Counted from the first letter of the stretch, positions 1 to 8,572 are shown. The stretch: 33,054 nt of DNA from Zygnema cylindricum (GCA_037447655.1 JBBHKE010002918.1:1-33054); one strand, 5' to 3'. The notes: generated by a model not told the origin, from the sequence alone. A program made the numbers and translations.

Positions 1-689
1 GACATCAAAAGAGACACCTCTAGAGAAGAAAGATGATGAAAAGATTGAGAACAGTGATTCGGATAAGGAATTTGCAGAAGACGTACGGAGAAGTAAGAGA
101 TCAACTAAAGGGAAGGCACCGGAATGATTCTCACCTGGACAGTCATATAAAAAACAAACTAGCTATTAGGGGGCAATTTCTGAAAATAGAGATGGAAGGG
201 CAGAATCTTTCTTTTTATGAAAGAGAATTACAGAAAATCGTCCGGCCGATCCTCAATCACATCAAAAGGCTTGAGACTCGGACAAATGGGAAGAGAAATG
301 GACGTTTATCAAACTTTTTAACTAAGTAAAATCAAATGATTGTTTTGAAGAAGTAAATTTGCCGGTTGGTATAAGGCGATAGACTCAATGTGGGTTTTTA
401 AGACAAAGACGGGAGCTTCGAGATAAATTTTTAAGTATATAGCACCGTTATTATGTAATGGCTTTCAACTGATAGAAGGGATTGATTACTCAGAGACTTT
501 TGCTCTTGTAGTTAAGTTCAATTCATTACTTGCAATTATTGCTCTGGCGGCAGCAGAAGGATAAACATCCAACAGATGGATGTAGAGACGGCCTTTTTAA
601 ATGGTGAATTAGATGAGGAGGTATATGTGAAAATTGTAGAAGGAGTTCCTAGAAAGAATGGTAAGGTATTGTAAAAGGAGTAAACCGAC
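1..689 (+). mobile_element. Copia retrotransposon fragment H (linker and start of RT)
   Basis: A decayed piece of a Ty1/copia pol gene, from a family different from the other copia elements in the window. It enters from the left edge and stops near 680-689, where the 3' LTR of the gypsy element G begins. The simplest reading is that G inserted into the reverse transcriptase gene of H. No LTR of H is visible. The remainder of H would lie beyond the far end of G, outside this window or lost. Confidence 0.7.
3..660 (+). pseudogene. Copia pol remnant: acidic linker and RT N-terminus (H)
   Basis: Bases 3-128 read as a charged linker ending in RRSKRSTKGKAPE and a stop; this is the usual join between integrase and reverse transcriptase in copia polyproteins. 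After a poorly readable stretch, 385-420 gives SMWVFKTK, 480-540 gives GIDYSETFALVVKF and 574-640 gives MDVETAFLNGELDEEVYVK, the conserved opening of copia RT. These pieces lie in different frames and contain stops, so no product is expected. Reverse transcriptase would normally copy the element RNA to DNA in a cytoplasmic virus-like particle. Assignment to copia is firm from the MDV.TAFLNGEL motif; the family is not identified. Confidence 0.75.
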
Positions 690-1138
690 TGTAAAACAAC
701 ACCACAATGCACAGCGGAAAGCTTAAAGGAACCACTCGTAGCAACAGTAAAAGCATACGACATCCACAAGGAAGAGCTCAAAAGTATATTAATTCGGGAG
801 AAGAGAATACAAGATTCTGCTTAGAGTACACTCACTCTAAAAAGTCTCCTTTTCCTCACGTCTACAGTTATTTATACTAGCTAACCACTAAACAACTCAA
901 CACTACAACTGTACCGCTATGTACATGTGGCAGTCCTCGGTCTAACGTGTCCTAACCACACTAGGTTATAGAAGTATTACTTCTACCACATTCTGTTGCG
1001 TTGCTATCCTCCGATGCTGCGCTAAGGCGACATCGCAAGTGCGCTGCTCAGACATAGCAGCTGCGTTGTCAAACACCGCAGTCTTAGCTGCTTATCTATT
1101 CTACTCTCAACCCTATAAGTCTATGTAACCTTGTTACT
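690..1138 (-). repeat. Probable 3' LTR of chromovirus G
   Basis: On the minus strand the sequence after the polypurine tract begins AGTAACAAGG (canonical TG changed to AG) and ends GTTTTACA, giving near-inverted termini of the TGTAAC/GTTACA kind common in gypsy LTRs. A TATA-like TATAAATA lies near 870-880 on the minus strand. The left border could instead be 670. No second LTR is available to confirm the ends, so the limits are inferred. Confidence 0.5.
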
Positions 1139-1139
1139 T

Positions 1140-1150
1140 TGCCCTCCACT
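1140..1150 (-). other. Polypurine tract of chromovirus G
   Basis: The minus strand reads AGTGGAGGGCA directly before the proposed LTR start. A purine run ending GGGCA just upstream of TGTAAC-type LTRs is usual in gypsy elements and primes plus-strand DNA synthesis. Confidence 0.5.
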
Positions 1151-1380
1151 AGGAATTCATTGTTCCGCTGAATTCTGATCCTCTAGGGAAACTAGAGTTG
1201 CCGGAGTAGTTCGAAGGTGTCACGCCGAAACTCCAAGAACTCTTAGAAGAGTGAGTTGATCCATCGGAGGAGCTGCTGCTGGTTGTATTTCAGCTCATCG
1301 AACTAACCTTGGAGGTCCTAATACTTTGTCTCGTGTAGTTCTATTTAATGATTAGTAGCTGCTAGTCGTCGCCGAGTGAT
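1151..1380 (-). other. Untranslated 3' part of G
   Basis: Between the stop of the unidentified ORF and the polypurine tract. On the minus strand one frame is partly open but carries several stops. I see no recognisable domain or site. Confidence 0.35.
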
Positions 1381-2265
1381 TCACCATCTCAAATTTTCAT
1401 TTCCCCCCTCTGGGACAGTCACTAATGCTAGAGGTTGCGGTAAGGGAAGATCCGGTTCAACCGACGTTGGATTTTGGGGAGCTGCGGATACTGTTTCCTC
1501 TTCCTCCATTTCGGGTTCCCACCGAGGCACCTTCCTTAGCTTGAAAGATGATTGTTTCCGGGCATCTGGAGCCCGCTGCAGTGCATTCTTTTGAGCCAGT
1601 TTGAGTGCTCGTACTTCGGGTGTGACCTCGGCCCGTGTAATGATGTGGTGGAGACGGACTTCCCACGGATGATACCGGCGGAGTAGGCCGAAGACATCCA
1701 CACGGTAGTGGTTGTTGTCCTCAACCACCTCTACAAACGGCAAGGAATGAGGGTTTAGCTGCACATAGCCATTATGATTGTTCCCTAAATTTGCCGTTCG
1801 CATGAAACTCCACACGGGGTGAGAAAACACATGGGCGTAGATGTTTAGTGGTTCCCCAAACTTCCCCATACGTCACTCGGCTGGCCACTCCGATGGTTTC
1901 CAAAAGAGCCGTTTTTTAAAATTGAAGGTAAGATCAAGGTTTTCGGGATCTGCAGGCAGCGGAAATAAGTAATCAAAGGTTTCTTCCTCCCTTTTGCTTT
2001 CTTCCTCCGTTTCCCTTCCTTCTCGTGGGAGGACATAAACATCATCCTCGTTAGGGTACCGTTCTTCTGCCCTCTTCTTAGAGCTTTCCGTAGATTGCTC
2101 ATCCACAGTGCTTTCTTCGTTGGGTTCCCTCCACACCTCCAAATAAGAGGCGCGTTTCTCTTCTCGCGGGGGTGTCGGAGTCTTCTTAGGTTCTTCGGAT
2201 TTCGAGAGCTCGTGGTCGTCTTCGTCCTTTCGGTCACCCTCTCGGATCGGATTGTACTGAGGATC
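1381..2265 (-). pseudogene. Unidentified ORF downstream of the chromovirus polyprotein (C-terminal part)
   Basis: Not recognised. From 2265 a minus-strand frame stays open to a single TGA at 1870-1872 and continues to a stop at 1381, about 290 codons. The first 100 residues are highly charged, with Glu/Lys/Arg clusters such as EEESKREEE, and look disordered. The second part looks folded, with motifs WKPSEWPAE, GEPLNIYAHVFSHPVW, NLGNNHNGYVQLNP and VDVFGLLRRYHPWEVRLHH. It then ends in an acidic, proline-rich tail. Its start was cut by insertion of A; the 5' portion is at 8436-8572, with a one-base frame difference across the junction. It sits after the chromodomain stop and before the polypurine tract, where some elements carry env-like or accessory ORFs. 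It could also be a captured host gene. I assign no function. Confidence 0.5.
2261..2265. repeat. Left target-site duplication of element A
   Basis: GGATC here matches AGATC at 8431-8435, immediately outside the other LTR, with one G/A difference. Five bases is the usual duplication length for copia integrases. Confidence 0.7.
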
Positions 2266-2461
2266 TATTGAAATTAATAGATTTCTAGAGTATATTCTAG
2301 GTATAAATATGTTAGTATAAAAGGAAAAAACAAAAGGACAGACATCCTGCCTCCACCCCCTCTCTCAAGCCCCCATACTTGTTGTAGTCATTGAAGGATA
2401 GAGAGGGTGGTTGAACCTTGGATGCCTTAGTTCAACTGGCAGTTGTTTTTAGTAGGTTACT

Positions 2462-2555
2462 AAAAAGAAACTTGACGGACCCAAGACTTGATCGCGATAC
2501 CTGCCGTGCTTCAAGTAGGCTAGTAGCGGTCAACTTTATCCTATTAGAGTAGGAC
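2462..2555 (-). promoter_or_regulatory. Antisense tRNA-like Pol III module in the 5' LTR of A
   Basis: On the minus strand, ACTCTAATAG near 2541-2550 resembles the A box (D-arm) of a tRNA gene, GATCAAGTCTT at 2493-2483 resembles the B box GGTTCRANTCC, and TTTTT at 2466-2462 could terminate Pol III. This is the more decayed of the two A copies; the 3' LTR copy keeps a better T-arm. Activity is inferred only from layout. Confidence 0.4.
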
Positions 2556-2832
2556 CAATGCTAAATGCTATAGGGTATGATAGATATATAATTAATGAAG
2601 AGTGAACGAATTCATTTATTTGAAACTGTATACTGCGTGCATAGATACAGTTTTGTAAAGTACGAAGTACGATACTATTTCAAAACAGATACCATGCATT
2701 TTTTTTTGATAGCGAAACAAATATTGCGCAAGTATTAATAAAGGCTGAAATTGCATTTCGGTTCATATCCAATGGTGCACATCATCGCCGAAATCCCGCA
2801 GTGGTCACTTTGGCTTTTTGTGACATGGCATG

Positions 2833-2848
2833 ACGTGGCGCCACGTGG
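2833..2848. promoter_or_regulatory. Palindrome ACGTGGCGCCACGT with G-box (LTR of A)
   Basis: Perfect 14-base palindrome at 2833-2846 containing an ACGT/G-box core (CACGTG type, bZIP or bHLH) and a GGCGCC core like E2F sites. The core is kept in the LTRs of three families in the window. Confidence 0.5.
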
Positions 2849-3077
2849 AGAGATCACATTAGGTCGCAGAAATTTCGAGGAACTTATGGACGAGTAAAAA
2901 GAGGGCACGCGTCCACGTAATAGCCTGGTTGTACATTTGTCGTAGAAAAGGTACATCGGCAGTAGTACTTTTTGGTACGGTACAACAATATAATTGGTAC
3001 GTACTTTAGTAGATAGGATTTATTAGAGTGAATCAAGACTTAGTGTTTTTTCAGTCACCTCTCCCCTGGAGGGTTTG

Positions 3078-3086
3078 TATAAAATA
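3078..3086 (+). promoter_or_regulatory. TATA box in the 5' LTR of A
   Basis: TATAAAATA, identical at 8209-8217 in the 3' LTR. It is followed by GGCATCTTTGCCACC, conserved in element B and partly in C/D. It would set Pol II initiation about 30 bp downstream, near 3108. Confidence 0.6.
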
Positions 3087-3150
3087 GGCATCTTTGCCAC
3101 CCCATAACTTATCGCCTAGTTGGGCGTTTTTAGAGATTCTTTCTCCTACA

Positions 3151-3164
3151 GACTCAGAAGAGTC
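3151..3164 (+). other. Leader hairpin GACTC/GAGTC in A
   Basis: GACTCAGAAGAGTC, a 5-bp stem with a 4-nt loop, about 40 nt downstream of the predicted RNA start. The loop varies but the stem is kept in most other LTRs of families A, B and C/D here. Confidence 0.4.
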
Positions 3165-3279
3165 CACGCTACACATGGGTGCAATCAAATTGTCTGCTTG
3201 TATACTTGGGTAAGAGTGGTTGCCATTGAAAGTGGGTTAGTTAATAACTATCTAGAGGATTCTTGAATTCCGTAGTCCA

Positions 3280-4422
3280 ATGGAGGACACAAAATTGCAA
3301 GTTATAGGCACACCCTTTAGGGTGCCCATCTTCAATGGATCAGGGTTTATTTATTGGGAAGCCATGTTGATAGGGGCTTTTTGTGAAAAACGATACTAGG
3401 GTATTGTTAGTGGACAAGTTAAACGTCCACCTTTGGGAACACCACCGGGATATGGTGGAAAAAGATTTTTTGTAGCAACATCTATTACAGCAGAGGAGGC
3501 AATGATGGGGATAGTAGCGTGTCCAAAAAAGGGAAAGAAAATGAGACACCTCATACTCTTATTGCTCCTATTCCCACGACACCCGGAGCGGCGATCGTGA
3601 ATACTGTGGAGACCGATACTCAAATGTGGGAAGACACCAACATGGCTACCAAAAACTTCATTTTGAGACACCTCACACAAGCTTTGGCAACTCCTCACCT
3701 TAACGTTTACAAGGCCGAGGAGTTGTGGGTGAGTTTGATAGAGATCTATAGTGTTGGTACAATTCACGAGCTATAGTTGGTAGAGCAAAAGTAGGGATAT
3801 TATACTTACAAAGGGGGAAAGATGTTAAACTACTGTAATGATCTTTCTTGTTTCTATATGGAGATGGGGAGTGTCGGATGGACAGGTACAATAAAGATGA
3901 AGGTTAACACTCTCATCATGAAGTTACCCGACGAAAATGAGAATATAGTTTACAGTACAGGAAATGACTGATAGTTTATGGAAGTGGAATATAGTGGTCC
4001 GCATGATACTTGTGCAGGAGAACACGGTTGACATCAAGAGAGGAAGAAACAAGGTTGAAGCACTAGCCAGCGGAGGGGACAAGGGGAAACCGGACACGAA
4101 AAAACTATACTAAGGAGAAAAAGTTCAGCCTGGAGGACCTAGGCCCAAAAAGAGCCTATGCCATTTTTGCAAAAAGACGGGACACTTTATCGCGGATTGT
4201 GTCAAGCTATCAAAAATGAGGCTCCAAGAGAACCATGGAGGGGGTTATTTTGGAGGGAAGAAAAAGGCACTTTTAGCCAGAAAGGTGACAGGAGAGACCG
4301 AGGACGAGTCCTTTGAGGAGGATGGGGAGCTTCTTCTTGACAAGAGTCTGGAGGAGAAGGAGAGCCCTCAGAGACAAAAGTGTGCCCTTGGAGAAATTCG
4401 AGAAGCTCCACAGGAAGGATGA
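3280..4422 (+). pseudogene. Gag of copia element A, broken
   Basis: Structural capsid and RNA-binding protein that packages element RNA in virus-like particles. The ATG at 3280 lies inside the 5' LTR, 20 nt before its end, and the frame continues through the LTR and primer-binding site into RVPIFNGSGFIYWEAM, the N-terminal motif of UBN2-type copia Gag. A TAG at 3397-3399 replaces the Trp found in element B; a frameshift near 3505 moves to the frame open at 3519-3776, which gives TDTQMWEDTNMATKNFILRH. Further stops follow. A zinc knuckle CX2CX4HX4C (CHFCKKTGHFIADC) is intact at 4159-4200. The frame closes at 4420-4422 with TGA where relatives have Trp just before the protease. Confidence 0.8.
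3300..3314 (+). other. Primer-binding site of A, initiator tRNA-Met half-tRNA type
   Basis: AGTTATAGGCACACC follows the LTR directly. It is a mutated version of GGTTATGGGCCCACC found in D, which is complementary to the anticodon arm of plant tRNA-iMet. Priming from an internal tRNA-iMet fragment is known for Drosophila copia and yeast Ty5. The same bases are gag codons. Confidence 0.6.
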
Positions 4423-4770
4423 ATCATTGACTCAGGTGCATCCATGCATATGTGTCGTGACAAGGACCTCTTCAATAAGCTAAAGAAAATCCCTACTGTA
4501 GAAATAGAGTATGGGGATGGGAGAGTGGTTACTACACATCTAGTGGGATCAAAAAAGCTAAAAGTCTTAGTAGAGGGTAAGACTTCTATACTCACATTCT
4601 CCGATGTACTCCAGATTCCTCAGCTGAAAAGAAATCTTGTCACTACATTTGTGTTAGATGACAAAAGTTTTAAATCTTTAATAGAAAGGGAGTCTTTACA
4701 GCTAAGCATGGGGATGAAGTTTACTTCACGGCAGATAAAGGAAGCCAAGGAATGTTTAGGCTTAACGTGA
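4423..4770 (+). pseudogene. Aspartic protease region of copia A
   Basis: Pepsin-fold protease that would cut the Gag-Pol polyprotein. The catalytic motif IIDSGASMHMC is intact, with the Asp codon at 4429-4431, followed by VEIEYGDGRVVTTHLVG and the FSDVLQIPQLKRNLV strand motif typical of copia proteases. The frame is open to 4770, where the reading shifts to the one starting at 4752. A TGA at 4420-4422 separates it from gag. The domain itself looks complete, but no continuous polyprotein can be made. Confidence 0.8.
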
Positions 4771-5810
4771 GTAATGAAAAGAAAAATGCTTACTATGTTG
4801 GTGTTCCTAAGTTGATGATTTGGCATAAACGATTGGGGCATGTGCATTTTGATAAGTTGAGGGAAATGAAAAAGCTTGGGGTAGTAGAAGGCATTCAGTT
4901 TGGGGATAATGAAATGATAAATGATTGTAGTGGTTCTACTCAAGGAAAGGCTCTCAGACTTCCCTTTCCCAAAGTCGCCACATATGGAGGTGTTAAAGTA
5001 CTAGATCTTGTCCACACATATATTTGCGGACCTGCAAAAGTGCTTTAGGTTGGAGGAAAGAGGTTTATGTTGACAATAACTGATGATTAGTCTAGATACT
5101 CTAAAGTCTACTTCCTAAAAACAAAGTCAGAAAAATCAACTTACTTCAAAGAATATGAAGCTTGGAGTGAGAAGTTCTATGGAAGACCCATTAAGAGGAT
5201 AAAGAGTGATAATGGGGGGAAATATACCTCTTACCAGATTGAGGAATACTTGAGAGATGAGGGAGTTTAGTACTAGAAAACCGTACCATAGAACTCGGAA
5301 CAAAATGGGGTAGTTGAGAGGTTGGATAGAACACTAGGAGAAAGTGCATGTAGTATGTCGGCCGACAAGAAAATAGGAAAGAGATTTTGGGCACAGGCCA
5401 TGAACTATGCCAACTACAATAAGAATAGAGTCCTTACCTCAGGTGTAAAAGGTATGACTCCTTCTGAGAGATGGGTGGGAAGGAAACCTGATATCTCTCA
5501 CCTTAAAGTAATTGGTAGCCAAGTTTACAATCTTGACACGGATAAGAAAAACTGGAAACTAGATGCTAAGGGAAAACCCAGATACTTTGTAGGATATGAT
5601 GAGGATGTCAAGGGATATAGAGTCTATAACTTAGCAAATAGAGATATCATTCTGGTCAAACACCTAGTTGCCATGGATAAAGGAAAGTCATTTGACCCTA
5701 TTAAATATACCAAAATGATAAGAATCACATTTGAGTCTGAAAATGAGGAGGACTCCATCCTTCCCGAAAGGGACATGAGTGAAACAAGCATTGCAAATTC
5801 GCCCAGATGA
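4752..5810 (+). pseudogene. Integrase of copia A, catalytic Asp lost
   Basis: DDE integrase that would insert the cDNA into the chromosome. The N-terminal HHCC region reads WHKRLGHVHFDKL and DCSGSTQGK; the second Cys of the pair is Ser. The first catalytic Asp, in HTDVWGP of relatives, is Tyr here (HTYICGP). The SDNGGKY and NGVVERLDRT motifs keep the second Asp and the Glu. Stops occur at 5046-5048, 5088-5090 (TGG to TAG), 5268-5270 and 5274-5276 (Gln positions). The C-terminal part (5322-5810) is open, with the motif FGSQVYN changed to IGSQVYN and then the copia fold GYDEDVKGYRVYN. It ends in the acidic linker before RT. Confidence 0.8.
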
Positions 5811-7384
5811 CCGTTAGTCATACTCGGAGGCAGTAAACAATCTGGAGAAAGACAAATGGATTAGAGCCATAAATGATGAGATGGCCTCTATCATGGAAGC
5901 AAATACTTGGGAACTAGAGGACTGTCCTTCCGACAGAAAACCGATTGGCTCTAAATGGGTGTTTAAACTAAAATTGAACCAAGATAATACTAATGAGAGA
6001 TATAAGGCTCGATTGGAAGCAAATGGGTTCACCCAAAAGGAGGGGATTGACTATGAGGAGACTTTTGCTGTAGTTGTTTGGTTCCCATCACTTAGGATTC
6101 TCCTCAGTCAAGCAGCAGTAGAAGACATGGAAATACACCAGATGGATATTAAGACTACTTTTCTTAATGGTGAGTTAGAGGAAGAAATTTTCATGGGGCA
6201 ACCAGAGGGATTTGTGGAAGAAGGAGAAGAGAGCAAAGTCTGCAAGCTCATAATGTCCTTATATGGACAAAAGCAAGCTCACCGACAATGGAACAAGAAC
6301 GAGATAACATTCTCACCGGTCTGGGATATATCCGGATCAGCTCTGACCATTTTATCTATATGTTTGAAGATGAGAATGGTGTTATTTTTCTTGCAATTTA
6401 TGTGGATGATCTGCTTGTGTTGAGTAAATCTTAGAAAAAGATTAATAGGCTAAAGAAAGATCTTAGAAGTAAATTTGATATAAAGGATTTAGGTGAGGGA
6501 AGATACATTTTGGAGATCTAAATAGAAAGAGATAGGGGGAAAAAGATTATCAAACTTACTCAGATAGAAGCAATAGGTAATATGCTTGAGAAATTTCAGA
6601 TGGAAAATGTTAACAGTTGTACCATTTCCATGGACTTGAAAATAGTAAGTGATGAGAGTGTAGAAAGAGGAGTGATGATCTTAGACGATCAGATAAGTTC
6701 AGAGAAGAGAGAGTTTATGAAGTCTATCCCTTATAGACAGGTGGTAGGAAGTTTGATCTATTTTATGAATTGTACCAGGCCGTACATATTAGTAGCAATT
6801 GGAGTACTCAGTAGGAGTCTTAATGATCCTAAGAAGAGAGACACGGAGGCAGACAAGAGAGTCATGAGATATTTAGTGGGAACCAGAGAGTTATGGTTGC
6901 ATTTGGGAGGGGAGCACATTGACATCACTACTTGGAGTGATGCCAGTTATGGGGACGCACCTATGAGAAGATGCACTTGTGGGTATGTGTTGTATGTGGG
7001 GGAAGGTGCTTGGTGTTGGAGGAGTAAGCAACAAAAGGTGGTGGCTCAGTTTACTATGGAGGCTGAGTAAATGGCCTCTTGTTCTGCTATGAAAGAATTG
7101 ATGTGGGTCAAGTCCTTGTTGCAAAAACTGGGGTATATGAAGGAGGGAGTGTATGAAGTGTTTTGTGATAAATTGCAGCTAATCCAAAACATCATTTCAA
7201 AGCTAAGCATATGGACATAAGATTGAGTTTTGTGTGGGAAAAAGTTGAGAATAAGATTGTGAATCTTGTATATAAATCTAATGAGGAAATGGTGGTTGAT
7301 ATGATGACAAAACTAGTGCCCTCTCCTTAATTGAAATATTGCAGAGAAAAATGTGGACTAAAACTGAAGGTAAAATTAGACTAG
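5811..7384 (+). pseudogene. Reverse transcriptase and RNase H of copia A, broken
   Basis: RT starts near 5881 with NTWELEDCPSDRKPIGSKWV and [16 protein letters not shown], then MDIKTTFLNGELEEEIF. A frameshift after about 6290 moves to another frame, in which YVDD, the catalytic motif, is intact at 6399-6410. Stops follow at about 6434, 6520 and elsewhere. RNase H is open at 6582-7070 with GSLIYFMNCTRP and WSDASYGDAPMRRCTCGYV, then a stop in EAEYMAS. The last readable residues, MMTK.VPSP, lead to TAG at 7382-7384. This is the copia order, with RT-RNase H last. No active enzyme is expected. Confidence 0.8.
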
Positions 7385-7388
7385 GTAA

Positions 7389-7397
7389 TAAGGGGAG
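7389..7397 (+). other. Polypurine tract of A
   Basis: TAAGGGGAG lies immediately before the 3' LTR start TGTTGAAATT. The same AAGGGGAG is found before the LTR in B and C. Confidence 0.8.
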
Positions 7398-8430
7398 TGT
7401 TGAAATTAATAGATTTCTAGAGTATTTTCTAGGTATAAATATGTTAGTATAAAAGAAAAAAACAAAAGGACGCACAAACTGCCTCCACCTCCTCTCTCTA
7501 GCCCCTATACTTGTTGTAATCACTGAAAGATAGAGAGGGTGGTTGAACCATGGATGTCTTAGTTCAACTGGCAGCTGTTTTAAGTAGGTTACTAAAACAA
7601 AACCTAACGGGCCAGGACTTAATCCCGGTACCTGCCGTCTGTCAAGTTGGCCTGTGGCGGTCAACTTTATTCTATTAGAGTGGGACCGATGCTAAATGCT
7701 ATAGGGTATGATAGATATATAATTAATTAAGAATGAACGAATTCATTAAACTGAAACTGTATACAGCGTGCATAGAAACAGTGTTATAAAGTACGAAGTA
7801 CGATACTATTTCGAAACAGATACCACGTAATTTGTTTCGATAGCGAAATGAATATTGCGCAAGGATTTATAATGGTTGAGATTGCATATCGGCTCATATC
7901 CAACGGCGCACATCATCGCCAAAATCTTGGAGTAGTCACTTTGGCTTTTTGTGGCATGGCAGGACTTGGCGCCACGTGGAGAGATCACATTTGGTCGCGG
8001 GAATTCCGAGGAACCTATAGACGAGTAAAAAGAGAGCACGCGTCCACATAATAACCTTGTCGTACATTTGTCGTACAAAAGGTACACCGGCAGTAGTACT
8101 TTTTGGTACGGTACAACAATATAATTTGTCCGTACTTTAGTAGATAAGAGTTACTAGAGGGAATCAGGACTTAGTATTTTTTCAGTCACCTCTCCCCTTG
8201 AGGGTTTGTATAAAATAGGCATCTTTGCCACCCCATAACTTATCACCTAGTTGGGCGTTTTAAGAGATTATTTTTCCTACAGACTCACGAGAGTCCACCC
8301 TACACAGGGGTGTAGTTAGATTGTCTGCTTGTCTCCTTCGGTAGCACTAGTTACCATTGAAAGTGGGTTAGTTATTAACTATCTAGAGGCTTCCTGAATT
8401 TTGTAGTCTAATGGAGGACACAAAATTGCA
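7398..8430 (+). repeat. 3' LTR of element A
   Basis: 1033 bp, TGTTGAAATT to AAATTGCA. It matches 2266-3299 throughout, including the short gag start ATGGAGGACACAAAATTGCA at its end, which shows that the gag start belongs to the LTR. It carries the tRNA-like module (7593-7690), the palindrome (7966-7979), a TATA box (8209-8217) and a hairpin GACTCACGAGAGTC (8282-8295). Confidence 0.9.
7593..7690 (-). promoter_or_regulatory. Antisense tRNA-like Pol III module in the 3' LTR of A
   Basis: On the minus strand, CACTCTAATAGAATAAAG (about 7682-7665) resembles a tRNA D-arm/A box, and GGATTAAGTCC (7625-7615) matches the B-box consensus at 9 of 11 positions. The surrounding CCGGG/CCTGG can form a 5-bp T-arm with one G-U pair around a 7-nt loop. 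Two TTTT runs follow at about 7602-7593. The spacing between the boxes is about 50 bp, as in tRNA genes. Confidence 0.55.
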
Positions 8431-8435
8431 AGATC
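8431..8435. repeat. Right target-site duplication of element A
   Basis: AGATC, matching GGATC at 2261-2265 with one difference. Confidence 0.7.
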
Positions 8436-8572
8436 ATGTGAATTTTGTGATCTTTCTCCCCCACTGCTCTCACTTCCCCCAACCCCCCGCTAGCAACAGT
8501 TGCAATAGCCCTCCTTTGGTCCTCCTCCACCATGGCCTCGTCTACGGCTAAAGGTGTATCTTGGTGAGGCAT
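8436..8572 (-). pseudogene. N-terminal fragment of the unidentified G ORF
   Basis: From an ATG at 8572-8570 the minus strand reads MPHQDTPLAVDEAMVEEDQ and continues to the insertion point of A at 8436. With A removed, the frame does not match the frame at 2265-1381 directly; a one-base shift is needed. The acidic composition resembles the start of the downstream part. The start codon is the first ATG in this frame; no upstream promoter is recognised. It could instead be a chance open stretch. Confidence 0.35.

Larger units (their letters stand above)
2266..3299 (+). repeat. 5' LTR of element A
   Basis: 1034 bp, starting TATTGAAATT (canonical TG mutated to TA; the 3' copy has TGTTGAAATT) and ending AAATTGCA. 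In order it carries the antisense tRNA-like module (2462-2555), the GGCGCC/CACGTG palindrome (2833-2848), a TATA box (3078-3086), a small hairpin (3151-3164) and the gag start codon (3280-3282). Confidence 0.85.
2266..8430 (+). mobile_element. Copia LTR retrotransposon A, full length but decayed
   Basis: A complete-length element on the plus strand: 5' LTR 2266-3299, internal region 3300-7397, 3' LTR 7398-8430, flanked by a 5-bp duplication with one mismatch. Pol order is protease, integrase, RT, RNase H, which defines Ty1/copia. It lies inside the unidentified ORF of chromovirus G. The two LTRs differ at about 8 of 104 positions in the stretch I aligned around the TATA box, so the insertion is old. 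Every coding domain has stops or frameshifts; it cannot move on its own. Confidence 0.9.

Noticed and set aside
1376-1594. Small plus-strand frames, here and elsewhere, opposite retrotransposon genes
   Set aside because: They lie on the opposite strand of recognisable Gag-Pol or spacer sequence and show no independent motif.
1845-2237. 130-codon basic reading frame overlapping the unidentified G ORF
   Set aside because: The overlapping frame is acidic, low in complexity shift artefacts and continues into the motif-rich part downstream; this one ends without joining anything.
1381-2265. Envelope gene of an errantivirus-like element
   Set aside because: The position fits, but I see no signal peptide, membrane segment or cleavage site; the protein looks soluble and charged.
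7559-7574. Sense-strand A-box match (TAGTTCAACTGG) in the LTR of A
   Set aside because: It matches the A-box consensus well, but no good B box follows in the sense direction. The antisense module has both boxes, a T-arm and a terminator, so I favour that strand.
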